NCBI GenBank assembly: GCA_004298015.1
Contig: SCSE01000061.1
Location: forward strand, 1-64,000
Length of the DNA: 64,000 nt
Reading direction: 5' to 3'
DNA from: Rhodanobacter sp.
GTDB taxonomy: Bacteria > Pseudomonadota > Gammaproteobacteria > Xanthomonadales > Rhodanobacteraceae
Shown here: positions 62,971 through 64,000 of the stretch, in pieces
Numbering within the stretch: the stretch's first letter is position 1
How the letters are laid out: the number at the start of each line of letters is the position of its first letter
Position numbers and translations under genes: made by a program
The notes under the pieces: generated by a model
What the model was told of the DNA's origin: nothing
Seen by the model: only the letters and a program-made list of their open reading frames with translations
The model's database searches: none

Positions 62971-63705
62971 TTATTCGGCGGCCCCGGCGGGCAAGTCGGC
63001 GTTGTGATAGACCTCACTTACATCGTCCAGCGCGTCAAGGCGCTCAAGCAGCTCACCGAGCGGCTCAAGGGCGTCGGCCGGCACCGCGATACGGTTGTTC
63101 GGGCGCATCACCACCCCGGCATGCGCGGCATCCAGGCCGGCATCCAGCAACGCCTGCTGCACCGTCTCGAAATTTTCCGGCGAGCACAGCACCACGCTCT
63201 CCCCATGCTCGTTGAGTACGTCGTCGGCGCCGGCCTCAAGCGCTGCCTCGAGCACCTTTTCTTCGGCCGCGACATCGCCGGCGGTCGCGAACACCAGCTC
63301 ACCGCAGCGGCTGAACTGAAAGGCCACCGAGCCGCTGGTACCCAGATTGCCACCGTGTCGGGTCAATGCATGCCTTACGTCCGCCACGGTGCGGGTGGGA
63401 TTGTCGGTGAAGCACTCAATGATCAAGGCGATGCCCGCCGGCCCGTAGCCTTCGTAGCGAAGCTCCTGCATGTCGGCGCCGCCATCGACACCGGAGCCAC
63501 GCTTGATCGCGCGCTCGATGGTGTCCCTGGTCATGTTCGCGGACAACGCCTTGTCCACCGCCGCGCGCAATCGCGGATTGCCTCCCGGGTCGGCCACCCC
63601 GGCGCGGGTGGCCACGGTGATTTCGCGGATCAGCTTGGTAAATACCTTGGCGCGCTTGGCGTCCTCGGCGTTCTTGCGACCTTCGATGGAAGGGCCTCTA
63701 CCCAT
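62971..63705 (-). CDS. YebC/PmpR family regulatory protein
   Basis: A 244-residue YebC-family protein. The basic N-terminus GRGPSIEGRKNAEDAKRAKV and the central GYGPAGIALIIECFTDNPTR are family signatures; the C-terminal domain is acidic. Members have been described as DNA-binding regulators and, more recently, as translation factors that help ribosomes at proline stretches. The gene begins the ruvCA operon; a TAAAAT -10-like box lies 40 bp upstream. Confidence 0.95.
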   Translation of the reverse strand: MGRGPSIEGRKNAEDAKRAKVFTKLIREITVATRAGVADPGGNPRLRAAVDKALSANMTRDTIERAIKRGSGVDGGADMQELRYEGYGPAGIALIIECFTDNPTRTVADVRHALTRHGGNLGTSGSVAFQFSRCGELVFATAGDVAAEEKVLEAALEAGADDVLNEHGESVVLCSPENFETVQQALLDAGLDAAHAGVVMRPNNRIAVPADALEPLGELLERLDALDDVSEVYHNADLPAGAAE

Positions 63706-63744
63706 GACAATAGCCTGCGACTGGATCGGATGGACAAGCCGGTA

Positions 63745-63750
63745 ATTTTA
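63745..63750 (-). promoter_or_regulatory. candidate -10 box upstream of yebC-ruvC
   Basis: TAAAAT on the minus strand, 40 bp before the yebC start and inside GGTAA-AA-TTACC, a small dyad. The -35 position is CCGGCA and matches poorly, so this is a tentative call. Confidence 0.3.
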
Positions 63751-63805
63751 CCTGAATTCGACGCGCGTGCCGGTCGCACCCGACCCGCCGCATTGTCGCA
63801 CCGGG

Positions 63806-64000
63806 TCAGGGCGCGGCGGCGAAACGACCGTCGTGCAGAAACCGCGTCACCTGCTGCGCCACTTCCTGCGAAAAAAGCAGTCCGGTATGGTTTGCCTCGA
63901 CCAGGCAATGGTCCGCCAGGCCGGCCAGCCGGGTTTCCTCCACCGCTACCGTGCCGTCGTGTTTTCCCTCGAGATGGCCGAGCATGGATCCCAGGCCCAA
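63806..64000 (-). CDS. alpha/beta-hydrolase-like protein, C-terminal fragment (5' end beyond window)
   Basis: The last 64 codons of a protein truncated by the window edge. The sequence DGTVAVEETRLAGLADH followed by CLVEANHTGLLFSQEVAQQV looks like the C-terminal end of an alpha/beta-hydrolase or lipase, with an Asp on a strand turn and a histidine (in ANHTGLL) at the catalytic-His position. The remaining fold and any signal peptide are outside the window, so the family call is tentative. It is on the same strand as yebC, 100 bp upstream. Confidence 0.6.
   Translation of the reverse strand: MGLGSMLGHLEGKHDGTVAVEETRLAGLADHCLVEANHTGLLFSQEVAQQVTRFLHDGRFAAAP

Overview
The window is a chromosomal stretch of high GC content with dense coding. 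It most resembles a Xanthomonadales gammaproteobacterium, probably of the Rhodanobacteraceae (Rhodanobacter/Dyella/Frateuria type). The supporting evidence is the order yebC-ruvC-ruvA-...-ruvB-ybgC-tolQRAB-pal-cpoB-queE-queC-tRNA-Lys, which is a gammaproteobacterial arrangement, and a starch island with a TonB-dependent receptor and flavin halogenase-like proteins. The species assignment is inference.

Region 1 (1-20744, all minus strand) is an exosortase A (XrtA) exopolysaccharide locus. Read 5'->3' it runs: initiating sugar-phosphate transferase, export lipoprotein, chain-length protein, tyrosine autokinase, outer-membrane beta-barrel, secretion ATPase, polysaccharide deacetylase, FemAB-like protein, glycosyltransferase, XrtA-EpsI fusion, second glycosyltransferase, asparagine-synthase-like amidotransferase, sulfotransferase, third glycosyltransferase, ATP-grasp ligase, alpha/alpha-toroid protein and an O-glycosylation ligase cut by the window edge. 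Several junctions are ATGA overlaps, so translation is probably coupled. No PEP-CTERM substrate and no PrsK/PrsR-type regulator is present in the window. A candidate extended -10 promoter flanked by 9-bp direct repeats lies just upstream of the first gene.

Region 2 (20745-26513) begins with a gene-poor stretch and a doubtful ORF head-to-head with modA. It continues with modA-modB-modC (molybdate ABC importer), then a membrane cytochrome b and a Tat-exported molybdopterin oxidoreductase, so metal uptake and a molybdoenzyme sit together. A 43-codon ORF fills the modA-modB gap. The 221-bp gap before the cytochrome gene can fold into alternative stems. An M28 zinc aminopeptidase-type gene follows (TTG start).

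Region 3 (28282-48694) is a carbohydrate-use island: a cytoplasmic GH13 alpha-glucosidase (minus), divergent from a TonB-dependent receptor, followed by a flavin halogenase-like protein, a ten-Asp-box secreted protein, a second halogenase-like gene (minus), then exported GH13, GH31 and GH13 enzymes and a GH39 glycosidase. The 14-bp operator-like sequence TGAATACGTATGCA occurs three times, upstream of the alpha-glucosidase, the receptor and the first exported amylase, which suggests one LacI-type regulon. The GH39 gene has a different, perfect 14-bp palindrome.

Region 4 (48939-64000) is housekeeping: an OsmC-like protein, then on the minus strand tRNA-Lys(UUU), queC, queE, the tol-pal cell-envelope operon, ybgC, and a ruvCAB set in which two tandem kup potassium-transporter genes separate ruvA from ruvB. 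It ends with yebC and the C-terminus of an alpha/beta-hydrolase-like protein cut by the window edge.
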